Origin: Amphibacillus marinus
GTDB taxonomy: Bacteria > Bacillota > Bacilli > Bacillales > Amphibacillaceae
Length of the DNA stretch: 64,000 nt
Reading direction: 5' to 3'
Assembly (NCBI RefSeq): GCF_900110345.1
Contig: NZ_FODJ01000007.1
Coordinates: 1 to 64,000, forward strand
This document shows, piece after piece, positions 61,098 through 64,000 of the stretch; within the stretch, counting starts at the first letter, position 1, and each line of letters opens with the position of its first letter. The translations under genes were made by a program, and so were the position numbers. Below the pieces are notes generated by a model. It saw only the letters and a list, made by a program, of their open reading frames with translations, did not search any database and was not told the DNA's origin.

Positions 61098-61113
61098 TGT
61101 TTCACGTGAAACA
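61098..61113. other. parS centromere site 3
   Basis: Perfect TGTTTCACGTGAAACA palindrome directly after yyzM. Confidence 0.97.
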
Positions 61114-61214
61114 AATTTTTATTATGCTATCAAAAAAGCTCTTAAAAAGGGGTGAGAAACATCGTAAAGAAATAATTCTATTGTTTCTTTACGTTAAAGC
61201 ATAAAAAAGTCAAC

Positions 61215-61243
61215 TTGTGTTTTATCGTCTGCAAAACTATAAT
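61215..61243 (+). promoter_or_regulatory. SigA promoter of ychF
   Basis: TTGTGT (61215-61220), 17 bp, TATAAT (61238-61243). Start near 61250, ~46 nt before the ATG. Confidence 0.85.
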
Positions 61244-61295
61244 AAAAATGAAGTATCGTTCAGAAGAGCGTTATCGTTTTAAGGAGTGAAGGAAG

Positions 61296-62396
61296 ATGGC
61301 ATTGACAGCAGGAATTGTTGGTTTACCAAACGTAGGGAAATCAACATTATTTAATGCAATTACGCAAGCAGGTGCAGAATCAGCAAACTATCCATTTTGT
61401 ACAATTGACCCAAACGTTGGTATTGTAGAGGTACCAGACCAACGTCTAAATAGTTTAACGGATTTGGTTAAACCAAAAAAGACGGTTCCAACAGCTTTTG
61501 AGTTTACTGATATAGCAGGGATCGTAAAAGGGGCAAGTAAAGGGGAAGGGTTAGGAAATCAATTCTTATCTCATATTAGACAAGTAGATGCGATTTGCCA
61601 TGTGGTACGCTGTTTTAATGATGATAATATTACACATGTGTCTGGTACAGTCGATCCTATTTCAGATATTGAGACCATTAACTTAGAGCTAATTCTAGCT
61701 GACTTAGAGACCGTAAGTAAAAGACTACAACGGGTTGAAAAATTAGCAAGACAAAAAGATAAAGAGGCTCTAGTTGAATACGACATATTGTCTAAATTAA
61801 ACGAGGCATTTGAAAATGAAAAGCCAGCTCGTTCGATTGACTTCTCAACAGAGCAACAAAAATTTGTTAAGGGCTTGCACCTATTAACTCAAAAACCGAT
61901 TCTTTATGTTGCTAACGTGGGTGAGGATGAGCTTCTAGAAGCAGATCAAAACCCAAATGTTCTAAAGGTAAGAGCATTTGCACAAGAAGAAAATGCAGAA
62001 GTGATTATTATTAGTGCAAAAGTTGAATCTGAAATTGCTGAACTTGAGGGAGAAGAAAAAGAAATGTTCTTGGAAGAGTTAGGCATAGCAGAATCAGGGC
62101 TAGATCAGCTTATTAAAGCAACCTATCAATTATTAGGTTTAGCAACCTATTTTACAGCTGGAGAGCAAGAGGTGAGGGCATGGACCTTTAAAAAAGGAAT
62201 AAAGGCTCCTCAAGCAGCTGGAATCATCCATACTGATTTTGAGAGAGGGTTTATTCGAGCTGAGACAGTATCGTATGATGACTTAGTTGATGCTAAATCT
62301 ATGGTTGCTGCCAAAGAGCGAGGCAAGGTGCGCTTAGAGGGTAAAGAATATATGGTCAAGGATGGCGACGTTATTCACTTCAGATTCAACGTATAA
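61296..62396 (+). CDS. ychF: Redox-regulated ATPase YchF/EngD
   Basis: P-loop protein of the Obg group that prefers ATP over GTP and associates with ribosomes. G1 is GLPNVGKSTLFN (residues 8-19), G3 is DIAGIVKGAS, and the altered G4 (NVGEDEL region) explains the ATP preference. A coiled coil lies near 130-175 and a TGS domain covers the last ~85 residues (FTAGEQEVRAWTF). Length 366 is standard. It is upstream of rpsF as in B. subtilis (yyaF), with its own promoter. Confidence 0.98.
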   Translation: MALTAGIVGLPNVGKSTLFNAITQAGAESANYPFCTIDPNVGIVEVPDQRLNSLTDLVKPKKTVPTAFEFTDIAGIVKGASKGEGLGNQFLSHIRQVDAICHVVRCFNDDNITHVSGTVDPISDIETINLELILADLETVSKRLQRVEKLARQKDKEALVEYDILSKLNEAFENEKPARSIDFSTEQQKFVKGLHLLTQKPILYVANVGEDELLEADQNPNVLKVRAFAQEENAEVIIISAKVESEIAELEGEEKEMFLEELGIAESGLDQLIKATYQLLGLATYFTAGEQEVRAWTFKKGIKAPQAAGIIHTDFERGFIRAETVSYDDLVDAKSMVAAKERGKVRLEGKEYMVKDGDVIHFRFNV

Positions 62397-62429
62397 TTGA
62401 GAGCCAACTATATATAATTAATTTTACTC

Positions 62430-62458
62430 TTGATATTAAAAAAGAAAAATGATATAAT
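62430..62458 (+). promoter_or_regulatory. SigA promoter of rpsF-ssb-rpsR
   Basis: TTGATA (62430-62435), 17 bp, TATAAT (62453-62458), with TGA before the -10. Start near 62465. Confidence 0.9.
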
Positions 62459-62465
62459 TTTTGAT

Positions 62466-62539
62466 TGTGAGTAATAGAAAAATTACTCCTTGTCCTTTGA
62501 GAGCAAAGGGCCGTTAAGTCCAAAAGGAGGTGTCAACGG
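62466..62539 (+). promoter_or_regulatory. Candidate S6:S18 autoregulatory leader
   Basis: The ~75-nt leader has a hairpin GAGTAAT/ATTACTC (62469-62488) and a second stem CCTTTG/CAAAGG (62494-62509) followed by GGCCGTTAAGTCC. Many bacteria carry an rpsF leader with an exposed CCG that the S6:S18 complex binds to repress the operon; the CCG next to a stem here fits. Full folding was not computed. Confidence 0.5.
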
Positions 62540-62830
62540 ATGAGAAATTATGAAATTATGTATATCGTCCGCCCAAACATTGAAGATGACGCTAAAACAG
62601 CTGTAATTGAGCGTTTTAACACAATTCTTACTGATAACGGAGCGGAGATTACTAAAGTTGATGAAAAAGGCAAGAAACGTCTTGCTTATGAAATCAATGA
62701 TTTCCGTGATGGTTATTATGTCGTCATTACATTTAAAGGCGATGAAAAAGCTATTAATGAATTCGATCGTTTAGCGAAATTCTCTGACGATATTATTCGT
62801 CATATTGCGATTCGCGAAGAGGATCAATAA
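62540..62830 (+). CDS. rpsF: Ribosomal protein bS6
   Basis: A 96-residue 30S protein that binds S18 next to 16S rRNA helix 23. The start [20 protein letters not shown] and the core [21 protein letters not shown] are typical. An AAGGAGG ribosome site precedes the ATG. First gene of the rpsF-ssb-rpsR operon. Confidence 0.98.
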   Translation: MRNYEIMYIVRPNIEDDAKTAVIERFNTILTDNGAEITKVDEKGKKRLAYEINDFRDGYYVVITFKGDEKAINEFDRLAKFSDDIIRHIAIREEDQ

Positions 62831-62845
62831 TTAAGGAGGGGTCTC

Positions 62846-63334
62846 ATGTTAAATCGTGTCGTACTTGTCGGCAGGTTAACGAAGGATCCAGACTTACGCT
62901 ACACTGCTAATGGCGTAGCAGTGGCTAACTTCACCATTGCTGTAAATAGACCTTTTTCTAACCAGCAAGGTGATCGAGAAGCAGATTTTATTAATTGCGT
63001 GATATGGAGAAAACCAGCAGAAAATTTAGCAAACTATATGAATAAAGGGAGCTTAATTGGTGTTGATGGCAGAATCCAAACTCGATCATTTGATGGACAA
63101 GATGGAAAACGTGTTTATGTTACAGAAGTTGTAGCAGATTCGGTGCAATTTCTAGAATCTAGAAATAGTTCGAATGGATCTACATCACGGAATAGCGGAC
63201 AAGGGTCTGGAAGTTATCAGTCTGAGCAACACCAGAACCAACAACAAGCGCCTATTCAGCAAGATCAACAATCAGGCGGACCAAATCATAATTTGGAGCC
63301 TATTGATATATCAGATGATGATTTACCATTTTAA
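62846..63334 (+). CDS. ssb: Single-stranded DNA-binding protein SSB
   Basis: A tetrameric protein coating ssDNA at forks. The OB fold occupies residues 1-105 ([38 protein letters not shown]). A Gly/Ser/Gln/Asn-rich disordered linker (about 110-150) leads to the acidic tip DISDDDLPF that recruits partner proteins. Length 162 is normal. It is translated between rpsF and rpsR; B. subtilis has the same arrangement, with extra damage-inducible ssb transcription. Confidence 0.98.
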   Translation: MLNRVVLVGRLTKDPDLRYTANGVAVANFTIAVNRPFSNQQGDREADFINCVIWRKPAENLANYMNKGSLIGVDGRIQTRSFDGQDGKRVYVTEVVADSVQFLESRNSSNGSTSRNSGQGSGSYQSEQHQNQQQAPIQQDQQSGGPNHNLEPIDISDDDLPF

Positions 63335-63589
<255 letters not shown>

Positions 63590-63598
63590 GTAGTAACT

Positions 63599-63655
63599 AA
63601 AACCTATACTAAGGTGAGTATGACTAATTTAGTCAGTCACCTAAGTATAGGTTTT
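63599..63655 (+). terminator. Long terminator after rpsR
   Basis: AAAACCTATACT-A-AGGTGA pairs with TCACCT-A-AGTATAGGTTTT (19 bp, one mismatch) around an 18-base loop that itself contains GACTAAtttAGTC. The A/T ends make it bidirectional. Confidence 0.9.
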
Positions 63656-63714
63656 GTTATGAACGGCTTGTAAAAAGGGTTGTATATCAAATAGCGTTGG
63701 TAAGCTAATTTCCT

Positions 63715-63812
63715 AAGATTAGGCAGAATTAAAAAAGAGCAGACTCCCACGGAGAGCAGTTCTTTTTGCTGGAGCAATACAAACATTTGCTTAACCAACG
63801 CTATTTAATGAA
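63715..63812. repeat. Dispersed intergenic repeat, copy 3
   Basis: In reverse orientation relative to copy 2: AGCGTTGGTTAAGCAAA, TTGCTCCAGCAAAAAGAAC, TGCTCTCCGTGGGAGTC and GCTCTTTTTT (minus strand). It lacks the middle of copy 2. The rest of the 411-bp tail after rpsR (to 64000) holds no gene I can support. Confidence 0.65.
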
Positions 63813-64000
63813 GAACCTAAAAAGCTATTTTTTAAGATGAGAGATAACGTTTTAAGTAAGCAAATAAGTTGTCTGAAATAAAAAAATATGTTCTAATTAA
63901 CTCTAATAATTAAATGAAGGAAAGGACTAGAAATAAAGGTTTGAACGGCGAGTAAAATAGGAATAGATAATTGTAGATAGCAACCTATTATAATAGTAAA

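Overview
The window is the replication-origin region of a low-GC, endospore-forming member of the Bacillaceae. Gene order matches the Bacillus subtilis origin neighbourhood: rpsR-ssb-rpsF-ychF-spo0J-soj-noc-rsmG-mnmG-mnmE-jag-yidC-rnpA-rpmH, oriC, dnaA-dnaN-yaaA-recF-remB-gyrB-gyrA, guaB-dacA-pdxS-pdxT-serS, then dnaX-yaaK-recR-yaaL-bofA through tmk-darA-yaaR-holB-ricT-yabA to abrB and metS. dnaA is read on the minus strand, so nearly all housekeeping genes are transcribed away from oriC: minus strand left of it, plus strand right of it. Sporulation and germination genes (csfB, bofA, yaaH, a gerA-type operon, yyaC, soj/spo0J) show a spore former. The very acidic linker of the oligopeptide-binding lipoprotein hints at a saline or alkaline habitat. 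A genus such as Amphibacillus or a relative would fit, but that is inference. Layout, left to right. 1-20 kb: metS, abrB, RNA modification genes, yabA, ricT, holB, yaaR, darA, tmk, a PLP decarboxylase, csfB (only 57 codons), a five-gene oligopeptide ABC transporter operon, bofA, yaaL, recR, yaaK and dnaX. 20-33 kb: SRP RNA, tadA, yaaH, a DJ-1/PfpI protein, a gerA-type operon with a fourth tiny membrane gene, dgk-dck, a frameshifted V8-like protease, an orphan lipoprotein, proC, tRNA-Ser and T-box-controlled serS. 33-44 kb: pdxS-pdxT, dacA, guaB, a degenerate HD-GYP protein, gyrA and gyrB. No rRNA operon lies between gyrA and guaB, where B. subtilis has one. 44-50 kb: remB, recF, yaaA, dnaN, dnaA and a two-part oriC. 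The dnaA-dnaN gap holds DnaA boxes, six DnaA-trio triplets and an AT-rich unwinding element; a second box cluster lies upstream of dnaA. 50-64 kb: rpmH-rnpA-yidC-jag, mnmE-mnmG-rsmG, noc, soj-spo0J, three parS sites, yyaC, a YkvI-like transporter, yyzM, ychF and rpsF-ssb-rpsR. How it works together: DnaA, DnaN, YabA, Soj, Spo0J, Noc, gyrase, SSB, HolB and DnaX start, restrain, segregate and carry out replication. Forespore-type promoters (GNATA, 17-18 bp, CATnnTA-like) precede csfB, the ger operon and yyaC. No clearly new multi-gene system was found. The points most worth a second look are the small fourth germination gene, DnaA boxes in a hairpin loop before mnmE, a parS in the noc leader, the degenerate HD-GYP gene beside gyrA, a 21-bp inverted repeat before the oligopeptide operon, a dispersed intergenic repeat family, and the decayed protease locus.
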